DNA of 64,000 nucleotides from Natronococcus sp. A-GB7 (GCF_029688865.1 NZ_JARUKV010000004.1:124001-188000), one strand, 5' to 3'; shown: positions 51,608-60,616, numbered from the stretch's first letter. The notes: a model not told the origin generated them from the sequence alone. Numbers and translations are program-made.

Positions 51608-53383
51608 ATGGGTACGATCTCGGGCACGATTCCCGTTCTCCACGTCGACGACGACCCGGATTTCGCGGAGGTGGCTGCGTCCTTTCTCGAACGAGAAGAC
51701 GACCGATTCGAGGTCGAAACGGCGACGAGCGTGAGCGAGGGGCTGAATCGGCTTGCCGACGGTAACTTCGATTGTGTCGTTTCCGACTACGATATGCCTG
51801 GTCGGAACGGGATCGAGTTTCTCGAAGCCGTCCGCGAAGAATACCCCGATCTCCCATTTATTCTCCATACGGGTAAGGGCAGTGAGGAAGTTGCCAGTGA
51901 TGCGATTTCTGCCGGTGTTACGGACTACCTCCGGAAGGAAAGCAAAACCAGCCAGTATACCGTCCTGGCAAACCGCATCAGGAACGCGGTCGAAAACTAC
52001 CGTACTCGGATCGAACTCGCCAACCGGGAACAGCGTCTCAACCTGTTTTTCGAGCAGTCGCCACTCGGTGTCATCGAGTGGAACGAGAACTCCACGTTCG
52101 TTCGCATGAACGAAGCTGCTGAGGAACTCCTCGGATATACCGAGGACGATCTGACTGGCCGATCATGGGAGGTGATCGTCCCAGAATCGGACCGAGATGC
52201 GGTTGATGAGGTGGTATCCGACTTGCTCGAAAACAAAGGCGGATACCACAGTGTCAACGAAAACGTCCGAAAAACGGGTGAGCGGATCGTCTGTGAGTGG
52301 CACAATCGCGTCGTGACCGACCACGAGGACGATGTCGTTGCCATCTTCTCACAGTTCCAAGATATAACCGAGCTAAAAGAACAAGAACGGGAACTCCGCG
52401 AGACAAAGCGACGGCTTGAACTCGTGCTTGAGGGGACGGAAATGGGTCTCTGGGAGTGGAAGATAGGAACGGGCAAAATCGAGTGGAACGAGACGTTGGA
52501 ACGGGCGCTCGGACTCGAGCCCGGCTCGTTTGAGGGGACTTACGAAGCCTTCGCCAAGCGCGTCCATCCGGATGACCTCCCCCAGGTCGAAGATGCACTC
52601 GACCAAGCCGTCGAAACCGATGAACTGTATCACATGGAGTTCAGAATGATCCACGGAGATGGGGACGTAGTCTGGGCGGAGTGCCCGGGAGTCATCGTCG
52701 ATCAGGAAAACGAACCCGATTGGATGGTCGGTCTCTACCGCGACATCACCGAGCGCAAACGACGCGAGAAACAGTTAGAGACGTTTGCTTCGATCGTGAG
52801 CCACGATTTGCGGAATCCCCTCAACGTGGCAAGAGGGTATCTGGAACTCGCTCGAGAAGACCAGGAGAGCGAGCACCTCGATCACGTCGAGCAGGCTCAT
52901 GATCGGATGGACGGTCTGATTGAGGAGCTTCTCACACTGGCACGTAAAGGCGATACAGTAGGTGGTATCGAACCGGTCGACTTAGCAGACATCACCGAGA
53001 ACTGCTGGGAGAACGTTGCGACGCCGGAGGCGGCACTCACAACCGAGATCGACCGTGAGATTCGAGCGAATCAAAGCCGGCTTCAACAACTCCTCGAGAA
53101 CCTCGTGCGGAACGCGGTTGAACACGGTGGTGAAGATGTAACGGTTACTGTTGGACGGTTGGAGAACGGCTTCTACGTCGAAGACGACGGTCCTGGCATC
53201 CCCAGCGGGGATCGTGAGGACGTATTCGAGGCCGGATACTCGACCGCAGAGGGCGGGACCGGATTCGGGCTGGAAATCGTCAAACAGGTGGCACAAGCCC
53301 ACGGCTGGGACGTTCGCGTCGTTGACGGCACCGAGGGCGGCGCACGGTTTGAGATTATCGGCGTTGAGTTCACCGCTGAATAA
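51608..53383 (+). CDS. Hybrid sensor histidine kinase: receiver-PAS-PAS-HisKA-HATPase
   Basis: A 591-aa soluble kinase with no membrane helices. Receiver domain about 8-125 (acidic DDD at 14-16, phospho-acceptor D60 in VVSDYDMPG, Lys in RKESKT). PAS domains at about 140-255 and 275-385 (MGLWEWKIGTGKIEWNETLERALGL). HisKA with H-box VSHDLRNPLNVARG near 397-410. HATPase with N-box NLVRNAVEHGG, G1 DDGPGIP and G2 GGTGFGLEIV. Haloarchaeal-type cytoplasmic kinase; the N-terminal receiver suggests phosphorelay input. No separate response regulator nearby. Base composition is lower in GC than its neighbours. Confidence 0.92.
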   Translation: MGTISGTIPVLHVDDDPDFAEVAASFLEREDDRFEVETATSVSEGLNRLADGNFDCVVSDYDMPGRNGIEFLEAVREEYPDLPFILHTGKGSEEVASDAISAGVTDYLRKESKTSQYTVLANRIRNAVENYRTRIELANREQRLNLFFEQSPLGVIEWNENSTFVRMNEAAEELLGYTEDDLTGRSWEVIVPESDRDAVDEVVSDLLENKGGYHSVNENVRKTGERIVCEWHNRVVTDHEDDVVAIFSQFQDITELKEQERELRETKRRLELVLEGTEMGLWEWKIGTGKIEWNETLERALGLEPGSFEGTYEAFAKRVHPDDLPQVEDALDQAVETDELYHMEFRMIHGDGDVVWAECPGVIVDQENEPDWMVGLYRDITERKRREKQLETFASIVSHDLRNPLNVARGYLELAREDQESEHLDHVEQAHDRMDGLIEELLTLARKGDTVGGIEPVDLADITENCWENVATPEAALTTEIDREIRANQSRLQQLLENLVRNAVEHGGEDVTVTVGRLENGFYVEDDGPGIPSGDREDVFEAGYSTAEGGTGFGLEIVKQVAQAHGWDVRVVDGTEGGARFEIIGVEFTAE

Positions 53384-53555
53384 AACCTCCGCATTCAGCA
53401 CGCGGATTTTGACAGCTGTCATGCGGATCAAGCGCCGTTTCGTTACCTGCTTGGCCTGTACCGAGCGCGAGTTTCGCGGCCAACCCCAAGTGAGGAAGCC
53501 GCTACTGCCCGCTATCGTACCGCCGGGACGCGAGTGGGCCCTCGTCGCTCGAGCC

Positions 53556-53879
53556 TTAGAACTGGTAGCGGCGCTCGTCGTCCATGCTCGGATACTGGTC
53601 CGCGCCGGTCATCTCGTCGTAGGTCATCCCGGAGAGGTACTCGTCGTAGGTGACGTCGTACCCCGAGCGCAGCTGGAAGTCGAGCTTCCCGCTCTCGACG
53701 GTCGTCTGGAACAGCATGTGGATCGCCCGGCGGACGAGTTCGTCGGTTTCCTCGGGCTCGAGGGCCGCCTCGAGCAGGGCGAGTTCGTTTCTCGTTTCGC
53801 GATCGAGCGCAATCGTCAGCTCGTCGCTGACGTCGGCGTAGGACTCCTGTACGTCGTCGTTGAGATCGTCGAGGCTCAT
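53556..53879 (-). CDS. Haloarchaeal hypothetical protein, helical
   Basis: A 107-aa acidic protein (SLDDLNDDVQESYADVSDELTIALDRETRNELALLEAALEPEETDELVRRAIHMLFQ...). A predicted helical N-terminal half with a RHH-like strand (DELTIALDRETRNELALLE) suggests a small DNA-binding or adaptor protein, but this is weak. Divergent from mutY. Confidence 0.6.
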   Translation of the reverse strand: MSLDDLNDDVQESYADVSDELTIALDRETRNELALLEAALEPEETDELVRRAIHMLFQTTVESGKLDFQLRSGYDVTYDEYLSGMTYDEMTGADQYPSMDDERRYQF

Positions 53880-54001
53880 ACGGGAGCGGACTCATGCGGG
53901 CCGGATAGGCCTTTCGTGCTCGCTCGACGAGTGTGCTCGAGCGCGTTCGAATCGCGAGCCGATTCAGTAGACGTAAGCCGGGGGAGTCGCTACAACGGCC
54001 G

Positions 54002-54946
54002 ATGACTGATGCCGACGCCGACGTCGATCCCGGTACCGACGAGCCGTCGGTGCCCGAAGACTGCGAGCCCGTCCGCGAGTCACTGATCGCGTGGTACGAG
54101 GCCGACCACCGACCGTACCCCTGGCGCGAGACCGACGACGCTTACGAGATCCTCGTCAGCGAGGTGATGAGCCAGCAGACCCAGCTCGATCGGGTCGTCG
54201 ACGCCTGGGAGGACTTCCTCGAGCACTGGCCGACGACGGCCGAGCTGGCGGCCGCGGATCGGGCCGACGTCGTCGGCTTCTGGACCGACCATAGCCTCGG
54301 CTACAACAACCGCGCGAAGTACCTCCACGAAGCCGCCGGGCAGGTCGAGACGGAGTACGACGGCGAGTTTCCGACGACGCCCGAGGAGCTCCAGGAGCTG
54401 ATGGGCGTCGGTCCCTACACTGCCAATGCGGTCGCGAGCTTCGCGTTCAACAACGGGAACGCGGTCGTCGACACGAACGTCAAACGCGTTCTCTATCGCG
54501 CCTTCGACGTCCCCGACGACGAATCGGCCTTCGAAGAGTGGGCGAACGAACTCATGCCCGAGGGGCGCTCGAGGGTCTGGAACAACGCCGTCATGGAACT
54601 CGGTGGGGTCGCCTGCCGGCAGACGCCCCGTTGTGACGAGGTCGGCTGTCCCTGGCGGGAGTGGTGTTCGGCCTACGAGACCGGCGATTTCACGGCACCC
54701 GACGTGCCGACCCAGCCCAGCTTCGAGGGGAGCCGTCGGCAGTTCCGCGGACGGGTCATCGGGACGCTCCGGGAGTACGACGAACTCGAGCTGGACACAC
54801 TCGGCCACCGGATCCGGGTCGACTACGCCCCCGACGGCGAGTACGGCCGGGAGTGGCTCGCGGGCCTCCTGTCGGATCTCGCGGACGACGGGTTAGTCGA
54901 GGTCGAAAAACGGGACGGGAAAACGATCGCACGTCTCGAGCGTTAG
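54002..54946 (+). CDS. mutY: A/G-specific adenine glycosylase
   Basis: A 314-aa HhH-GPD enzyme. Catalytic Glu in LVSEVMSQQTQLDRV (about 45-59), helix-hairpin-helix LMGVGPYTANAVASFAF with catalytic Asp in AVVDTNVKRVLYR (about 156-168). Iron-sulfur cysteines follow as CRQTPRCDEVGCPWREWC; spacing C-x5-C-x4-C-x5-C differs from the usual C-x6-C-x2-C-x5-C. No C-terminal NUDIX-like domain. Removes adenine opposite 8-oxoguanine. Start ATG 54002; the frame overlaps the convergent membrane gene by 4 bp. Confidence 0.9.
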   Translation: MTDADADVDPGTDEPSVPEDCEPVRESLIAWYEADHRPYPWRETDDAYEILVSEVMSQQTQLDRVVDAWEDFLEHWPTTAELAAADRADVVGFWTDHSLGYNNRAKYLHEAAGQVETEYDGEFPTTPEELQELMGVGPYTANAVASFAFNNGNAVVDTNVKRVLYRAFDVPDDESAFEEWANELMPEGRSRVWNNAVMELGGVACRQTPRCDEVGCPWREWCSAYETGDFTAPDVPTQPSFEGSRRQFRGRVIGTLREYDELELDTLGHRIRVDYAPDGEYGREWLAGLLSDLADDGLVEVEKRDGKTIARLER

Positions 54947-55500
54947 CGGTCGCGATCGGCGTCGTCGAACGGCGTCTCGGCGTCCGGCTCGGCCTCGACG
55001 AACACCGAGAACAGCGCACCGAGCAGGGCACCGTACAGCAGGTGACCCGCGAGGCTCTCGGCGGCGACCGCCGGGAAGCCGGGGTCGGTACCGACCGAGA
55101 TCAGCACCTGCCCGCCGATGACCGGGAGCACCGCCCAGATCGCCAGCCCGTAGACGGCGCCGGCCAGGACGAACCGCACCGCCAGGCCGCTCTCCTCGAG
55201 GACGTCGAACTGGGTGGTCGCGGTGAGCGTCCCGAGGATCACCTCGCGGGAGACGATCGCACCGAACACGAGCCCGAGGACGAGCCCGTGAAGCAGGTGG
55301 AACAGCCAGCCGATCGTCGCGCTACCGGAGTCGACGCCGTAGATCCCGGGAACGGTGTCGGTGACGATCGTCGGCTCGAAGACCCACAGCAGGGCGCCGA
55401 AGAGCAACGATCCGACGACCCCACCGATCGCACCGCCGAGCAGCCAGTTCGTGCTGCCGCCGAGGCCGTAGTCCGTGGGACTTGCGGATTCAGTACTCAT
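54943..55500 (-). CDS. Polytopic membrane protein of unknown function
   Basis: A 185-aa protein with about four helices (NWLLGGAIGGVVGSLLFGALLW, IGWLFHLLHGLVLGLVFGAI, FVLAGAVYGLAIWAVLPVIGG, SLAGHLLYGALLGALFSVFVEA), the His-containing helices resembling small haloarchaeal DUF membrane proteins. Function unknown. Convergent with mutY. Confidence 0.7.
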   Translation of the reverse strand: MSTESASPTDYGLGGSTNWLLGGAIGGVVGSLLFGALLWVFEPTIVTDTVPGIYGVDSGSATIGWLFHLLHGLVLGLVFGAIVSREVILGTLTATTQFDVLEESGLAVRFVLAGAVYGLAIWAVLPVIGGQVLISVGTDPGFPAVAAESLAGHLLYGALLGALFSVFVEAEPDAETPFDDADRDR

Positions 55501-55829
55501 ACGGTCGCCCCTAGGCCGATCCCGCGGATAAGTGGTCAGCAGGAAACATAAGATCGGGTGTAGCAGGGCTCACTCGAGGGTGTAGGGTGTCTCGTTGTGA
55601 TCCCCTTACACCACCTCCTCGATCGGGTATCCGCAACCGGGCGCTCGAACCGGATCCAGGACGAACAGCTGTTCCGTCAGCGTCTCCAGTTCCGTGCGGT
55701 GTTCCAGCGAGGAACGCCACCGATCGGGGGTTCGGTCGCACCGAACCGAGCGCCGGTGACTGCCTCGGACACGGCACCGACGGTATCCGTGTCACCCCCA
55801 GAGACATCGCCACGGAAACGGCCGACGGC

Positions 55830-56079
55830 CGAGAGCATCCGTCGCGCGACCGAGAACGCCCGCTCCGTCGCCGACGAGCTGGCGTGTCGATCGATCGTTC
55901 TTCCCGCAGTCGGGTGTGAAAACGGCGGGTTTTACATCCGCGAGGGTGGGGCGCTCATCCGTCGAACGATCCGGAGCTACGACCCGGAGGTCCTCGAGGA
56001 CATGCGCGTGATCGGGTACACGGATCGCGAACGGAACGCGCTCGAAGCAGCCGCTTCCGAACTGACAGGATCTCGCTGA
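55830..56079 (+). pseudogene. Remnant of a macro-domain (ADP-ribose-binding) gene, C-terminal half
   Basis: In one frame TAESIRRATENARSVADELACRSIVLPAVGCENGGFYIREGGALIRRTI...LEDMRVIGYTDRERNALEAAA matches the C-terminal half of macro-domain proteins (the LPAVGCGxGGF ligand loop is recognisable). The N-terminal half (VVNAAN loop, HAVG strand) is absent. Upstream the same frame is Pro/Ser/Thr-rich, and no other frame supplies it, although an open frame runs from 55597. I read this as a decayed or rearranged gene. Next gene is the degenerate TFS. Confidence 0.5.
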
Positions 56080-56234
56080 CTCTCGTTGCGGCCCGGATTT
56101 CGAACCGCAACGGTGAATAGCACCGTTCGAAACGCTGGACGGCTTTGCGACGGTACTCAGCAGTTGCGTAGCGGCGTTCATTTTCGAAAGGAAGGGAGAG
56201 GGGAGTCTGGGTGAAGAGGACGCGAGATGCGCCG

Positions 56235-56552
56235 TCAGGACTCGCGCCACTTGTGGCTACACTCGACGCAGGTCAACAGCCGAACCTCGTAGGAACCGCC
56301 CGGCTTCGGCATTATCTCGGAGTAGGCCCGGTCGCTGTCGCAGTCGTCCGCTGGGCAGGGCTCCTGCATCGTCTCAGTGGAGTCTTGGGTCGCGTCGGCC
56401 ACGGCAGGTGCCCCGTCGTCCCGCTGCCCCTCTCGAGTCGCCATCGCCGCTTCCGCTTGCGAGTCCCGCGGGTCCTCGTTCTCACAGGAGCGACACACCC
56501 ACGTGTCGCCCTCCGTGTGCATCATCGAACCACACTCGTCGCAGAATTGCAT
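56235..56552 (-). CDS. TFS-like zinc-ribbon protein lacking catalytic acidic residues
   Basis: A 105-aa paralogue of the TFS at 20936..21259; first ten residues MQFCDECGSM are nearly identical. N-terminal ribbon Cys 4, 7, 20, 23. The C-terminal ribbon is altered: C66-x4-C71 instead of CxxC, then C95, C98. The Asp-Glu pair that TFS uses for transcript cleavage is replaced; the hairpin reads PKPGGSYEVRL (82-92). It may therefore bind RNA polymerase without cleaving. Start ATG 56552 by analogy with TFS. Confidence 0.8.
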   Translation of the reverse strand: MQFCDECGSMMHTEGDTWVCRSCENEDPRDSQAEAAMATREGQRDDGAPAVADATQDSTETMQEPCPADDCDSDRAYSEIMPKPGGSYEVRLLTCVECSHKWRES

Positions 56553-56774
56553 TGTGACCGAATCTACGCAGGTGGCAAATATAGGTTTGTGATTCAACTC
56601 CGTTTAGAAAGCAGCGAGCTGTAACGATCGTTCACAGGCGGTACGAGGCGGTTGACTAAGAGCGTCAAAGTCGTCCTCGTATTGCGGTACGTGGTACCGA
56701 GCCGAAGGAACCTCCTCGACGATCCCAGCAGTTTTCTTATTTGTAGACGGCTTTGCGCCACGACCAAGAAATGC

Positions 56775-56988
56775 GGTTGGGACAGATTTGAACCACGCCC
56801 GAGGACCTGCTCGCTTCGCTCGCAGAACCTCGGTCCGGTTCAAACTGCCGTAACAATTTCTGACGAACGCACTCCTCACTGCGTTCGTCGTGTTAGTTCG
56901 TCAGAAATGGGTTGGGGCAGATTTGAACCACGGTCGTTCCGCTCACTTCGTTCGCTTCACTCCCTGATTCAAATCTGCTCAACGTCAC
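56775..56988. repeat. Copies of the tRNA-Val 3' end in direct and inverted orientation
   Basis: Direct copies: 56908-56928 (21 nt identical to 57027-57047 of the tRNA) and a similar one at 56775-56797 (one mismatch over 23 nt with 56910-56932). Each is followed by an inverted partial copy (56965-56985 region; 56834-56850 region), so each unit can fold as a hairpin. Between them lie further inverted repeats: 13 bp ATTTCTGACGAAC/GTTCGTCAGAAAT and 9 bp TTCTGTCGC/GCGACAGAA. Unit spacing is 119-135 bp. The layout suggests repeated integration/excision at, or amplification of, the tRNA end. Confidence 0.6.
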
Positions 56989-57026
56989 GATTCTGTCGCT
57001 CACGGATTTGTTCGCGACAGAAGTAG

Positions 57027-57101
57027 TGGGTTGGGGCAGATTTGAACTGCCGGCCTCCTCCATGTCAAGGAGGTGTCATAACCAGACTAGACCACCAACC
57101 C
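57027..57101 (-). tRNA. tRNA-Val (anticodon GAC)
   Basis: On the minus strand the acceptor GGGTTGG (57101-57095) pairs with CCAACCC (57034-57028), discriminator A at 57027. Anticodon stem CCTCC/GGAGG encloses loop TTGACAT with anticodon GAC. T-arm is GGCAG-TTCAAAT-CTGCC. CCA is not encoded. Length 75 nt, no intron. Confidence 0.95.
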
Positions 57102-57282
57102 GCCTGGTTTCGCGTCCGTGGCGTCGTGCGCCACCTCGCCTGCACTCGTTCGTTGCCCGCCGCCGTAATTGAAGGTTTCGAATCGTCCGCCGTGCGTAAC
57201 TCGGCCCCACGGATCGGCGACACGCTTAAGTTAGTGTACTGATTTGGTCATCGTAAGACAACTACGTACATTGGTGTTCACT

Positions 57283-58311
57283 ATGCAGGAGTTCATCGAA
57301 CGGGTGGCCGACGGGGAGGATCTCACACAGACGGAGGCTCGAGCGGCCTCGACGGCCGTTTTCGAGGACGCGACCGACGCCCAGATCGGCGCGCTGCTGG
57401 CGGCGCTGCGGGCGAAAGGCGAGACCGAGGCCGAGATCGCGGGCTTCGCCCAGGGGATGCGCGAGGCCGCCCGGACGATCGATCCCGCCCGGACGCCGCT
57501 CGTCGACACCTGCGGCACGGGCGGGGACGACTACGACACGATCAACGTCTCGACGACCAGCGCGATCGTCGCCGCCGGCGCGGGCGTTCCGATCGCCAAA
57601 CACGGCAACTACTCCGTCTCGTCGTCCTCGGGCAGCGCGGACGTGCTCGAGGAGGTCGGCGTCGAGATCGAGGCCGAACCCCCGGCCGTCGAGGACGCGA
57701 TCCAGCGCGACGGGATCGGTTTCATGCTCGCGCCCGTCTTCCACCCGGCGATGAAGGCCGTCATCGGCCCGCGCAAGGAGCTCGGGATGCGGACGCTGTT
57801 CAACGTCCTCGGGCCCCTGACCAACCCTGCCGGCGCCGACGCCCAGGTCGTCGGCGTCTACGACCCCGAGCTGGTGCCCGTCCTCGCGGACGCGCTCGCC
57901 CGGATGGACGTCGAGCGAGCGCTGGTCGTCCACGGCGCGGGCACCGACGAGATCGCGATCCACGGCGAGACCCGGGTCGCGGAGGTCGAGGGGAGCGACG
58001 TCGAGGAGTACGTCCTCGAGCCAGCCGACCTGGGACTCCCCGAACACGAGATCGGCGACATCGCGGGCGGCTCACCGACCGAGAACGCCCGCGACATGCG
58101 CGGCATCGTCGAGGGCGACGTGACCGGCGCCAAGCGGCACGTGATCCTCGCGAACGCCGGCGCCGCGGTCTACGTCGCCGACGAGGCCGAGACGCTCGCG
58201 GCCGGGGCAGACGCCGCGCTCGAAGCGATCGAGTCGGGGGCCGCGGCGGCGAAGCTCGAGGAGCTCTGCGCCCAGAACCGCGCCGAGCCCCCGGAGCGGG
58301 AGGCCCGATGA
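57283..58311 (+). CDS. trpD: Anthranilate phosphoribosyltransferase
   Basis: A 342-aa enzyme. Motifs: DTCGTGGDDYDTINVST (about 76-92, PRPP loop), KHGNYSVSSSSGSADVLEE (about 106-124), FNVLGPLTNPAGAD (about 174-187), VVHGAGTDEI (about 216). Second step of tryptophan synthesis after anthranilate. First gene of trpDFEG. Start ATG 57283. Confidence 0.96.
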   Translation: MQEFIERVADGEDLTQTEARAASTAVFEDATDAQIGALLAALRAKGETEAEIAGFAQGMREAARTIDPARTPLVDTCGTGGDDYDTINVSTTSAIVAAGAGVPIAKHGNYSVSSSSGSADVLEEVGVEIEAEPPAVEDAIQRDGIGFMLAPVFHPAMKAVIGPRKELGMRTLFNVLGPLTNPAGADAQVVGVYDPELVPVLADALARMDVERALVVHGAGTDEIAIHGETRVAEVEGSDVEEYVLEPADLGLPEHEIGDIAGGSPTENARDMRGIVEGDVTGAKRHVILANAGAAVYVADEAETLAAGADAALEAIESGAAAAKLEELCAQNRAEPPEREAR

Positions 58312-58967
58312 CGCGAGTGAAACTCTGCGGGACGACCGACGAAGACGACCTCGAGACGGCCGTCGCCGCGGGCGCCGACGCGGTCGGGCTCATCGCTGCG
58401 GTCCCCGTCGACACCCACCGCGAGCTCGCACCCGCCCGCGCTGCCGAACTCGCCGCGGCCGCGCCGCCGTTCGTGACGACCGTCCTCGTGACGATGCCCG
58501 AGACGCCGGCGGCGGCGATCGAGCTGGTCGAGACGGTCAGCCCCGACGCCGTCCAGCTCCACGGGACGCTCGAACCCGAGGACGTCGCGACCGTCCGCGA
58601 AAACGTCGACGCGACGGTGCTTGTCGTCCTCGAGGCCGGCGAGACCGACGCGGGGACCGCCGAACGGTACGACGCGGTCGCGGACGGGCTGCTCGTCGAC
58701 ACCCCCGCAGCCGAGGGCGGCGGTGGCACCGGCGAAACCCACGACTGGGAGCTGACCCGCGAGCTGACGGCAGCCCTCGACTCGCCGATCGTCCTCGCCG
58801 GCGGGCTGACGCCCGAGAACGTCGCCGAGGCGGTTCGGACGGTCGAGCCGTTCGCCGTCGACGTCGCCAGCGGCGTCGAGGACTCCGGAGGCGCGACCGA
58901 CCCCGACGCAGCCCGGTCGTTCGTCGAGCGAGCGAAGAACGCGACCACCCCGGTGCCTCAATCATGA
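58308..58967 (+). CDS. trpF: Phosphoribosylanthranilate isomerase
   Basis: A 219-aa (beta/alpha)8 enzyme: VKLCGTTDEDDLETAVAAGADAVGLI (about 4-29, catalytic Cys), PDAVQLHGTLEPEDV (about 84-98), LLVDTPAAEGGGGTGETHDWEL (about 125-146), LAGGLTPENVAEAV and DVASGVEDSGGATDPD (phosphate-binding). Overlaps trpD and trpE by 4 bp at each end. Confidence 0.95.
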   Translation: MTRVKLCGTTDEDDLETAVAAGADAVGLIAAVPVDTHRELAPARAAELAAAAPPFVTTVLVTMPETPAAAIELVETVSPDAVQLHGTLEPEDVATVRENVDATVLVVLEAGETDAGTAERYDAVADGLLVDTPAAEGGGGTGETHDWELTRELTAALDSPIVLAGGLTPENVAEAVRTVEPFAVDVASGVEDSGGATDPDAARSFVERAKNATTPVPQS

Positions 58968-60616
58968 GCGACGCCGACCGAACGCCGACGGAGCCGCCCG
59001 CGCTCGACCTCGACCGGGAGGCGTTTCGCGCGTCCGCTGACGAGGCCGACGCGGAGCGTCCGGTCGTCGTCCGAGCCGTCGCCGAACTCGAGGTCGAAAC
59101 GTCGCCGCTCGCGGCCTACGCTGCGCTGACCGGTCGCTCCGAGAGCAGCGACCGCGAGCGCTCGCCGTACGCCTTCCTGCTCGAGAGCGCGGAGAAGACC
59201 GCCTCGAGCGATCCCGACGGCGCCTTCCGACCGAACGCCTCGCGAGCGGACCGCCACGCCCGGTACTCCTACGTCGGCTACGATCCCGAGGCCGTCGTCA
59301 CCGTCGATCCCGATGGCGCCTCGGTCGAGGCGCTCTCCGCGGACCCACCCCTCGAGGACCTCGAGCGCGATCCGGCCGGCGACACCGTCGACACCCTCCG
59401 GGCCGCGCTGCCGGACGCCCGGCTCGCGAACTTCCCGGAACACGACCGCCAGCACCTCGAGGGCGGCCTGGTCGGCTTTCTCGCGTACGACGCCGTCTAC
59501 GACCTCTGGCTCGAGGAGGTCGGCTGCGAGCGCCCCGACTCGCGGTTCCCCGACGCGCAGTTCGTGCTCACGACCAAGACCGTCGCGTTCGACGAGCGCG
59601 ACGGAACCGTCTCGCTGGTGTTCACTCCCGTCGTCGAGCCCGACGACGACCCCGATGCGGTCTACGATCGGCTGCTCGCGGAGGCCGGGGACGTCGCCGA
59701 GACGCTCCGGGCGGCCTCGGCGCCGGCGCCGGGCGGGTTCGTCCGCGAGGACGAGCGTGCGGGCTCGCGCGAGGAGTACGAGGAGAGCGTCCGGCGGGCG
59801 AAAGAGCACGTCCTCGACGGCGACATCTACCAGGGCGTCATTTCGCGGACGCGGGAGCTGTACGGCGAGATCGACCCGATCGGGTTCTACGAGGCGATGC
59901 GCGAGGTCAACCCCTCGCCGTACATGTACCTGCTCGATCACGGCGACCTGACCGTCGTCGGCGCGAGCCCCGAGACGCTGGTCTCGGTGCGGGGCCGCGA
60001 GGTCATGTCGAACCCGATCGCGGGCACCTGCGACCGGGGGTCGGGCCCCGTCGAGGACCGTCGGCTGGCCGGCGAAATGCTGGCCGACGAGAAGGAACGG
60101 GCCGAGCACACGATGCTCGTCGATCTGGCGCGCAACGACGTCCGCCGGGTCGCCGAACCGGGTTCGGTGCGGGTCGACGAGTTCATGAACGTCCTGAAGT
60201 ACAGCCACGTCCAGCACATCGAGTCGACGGTGACGGGCCAACTCGCGACGGACGCGGATGCGTTCGACGCGACGCGGGCCGCCTTCCCCGCCGGCACTCT
60301 CTCGGGGGCGCCGAAGATCCGCGCGATGGAGATCATCGACGATCTCGAGACCGAGCCTCGCGGGTTGTACGGCGGCGGGGTGGGCTACTACTCCTGGACC
60401 GGCGACGCCGACTTCGCGATCGTGATTCGGACCGCAACCGTCGAAGACGAAGGAGAGCGCGATCGGATCACCGTCCAGGCCGGCGCCGGACTGGTCGCCG
60501 ACAGCGACCCGACCGCCGAGTACGAGGAGACCGAGAAGAAGATGGGCGGCGTGCTGGCTGCCCTCGAGGCCATCGAGGACGAACGGACTGAGGCCACCCC
60601 GGAGGTGGGACAATGA
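58964..60616 (+). CDS. trpE: Anthranilate synthase component I
   Basis: A 550-aa chorismate-binding enzyme. N-terminal regulatory half (about 1-250), then catalytic motifs HVLDGDIYQGVISR (about 284), NPSPYMYLLDHGDLTVVGASPETLV (about 314-338), PIAGTCDRG (about 350), EHTMLVDLARND (about 383), FPAGTLSGAPKIRAMEIID (about 443-461) and GYYSWTGDADFAIVIRT. Uses TrpG-derived ammonia to make anthranilate. Overlaps trpG by 4 bp. Confidence 0.96.
   Translation: MSDADRTPTEPPALDLDREAFRASADEADAERPVVVRAVAELEVETSPLAAYAALTGRSESSDRERSPYAFLLESAEKTASSDPDGAFRPNASRADRHARYSYVGYDPEAVVTVDPDGASVEALSADPPLEDLERDPAGDTVDTLRAALPDARLANFPEHDRQHLEGGLVGFLAYDAVYDLWLEEVGCERPDSRFPDAQFVLTTKTVAFDERDGTVSLVFTPVVEPDDDPDAVYDRLLAEAGDVAETLRAASAPAPGGFVREDERAGSREEYEESVRRAKEHVLDGDIYQGVISRTRELYGEIDPIGFYEAMREVNPSPYMYLLDHGDLTVVGASPETLVSVRGREVMSNPIAGTCDRGSGPVEDRRLAGEMLADEKERAEHTMLVDLARNDVRRVAEPGSVRVDEFMNVLKYSHVQHIESTVTGQLATDADAFDATRAAFPAGTLSGAPKIRAMEIIDDLETEPRGLYGGGVGYYSWTGDADFAIVIRTATVEDEGERDRITVQAGAGLVADSDPTAEYEETEKKMGGVLAALEAIEDERTEATPEVGQ

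Noticed and set aside
56604-56879. 91-codon minus-strand open frame
   Set aside because: It reads through the outermost tRNA-3'-end repeat and hairpins, so it is a by-product of repeat sequence.
57220-57282. Possible trp operator from GTAC...TTGGT half-repeats before trpD
   Set aside because: The two half-sites are imperfect and differently spaced; I could not support a specific regulator site.
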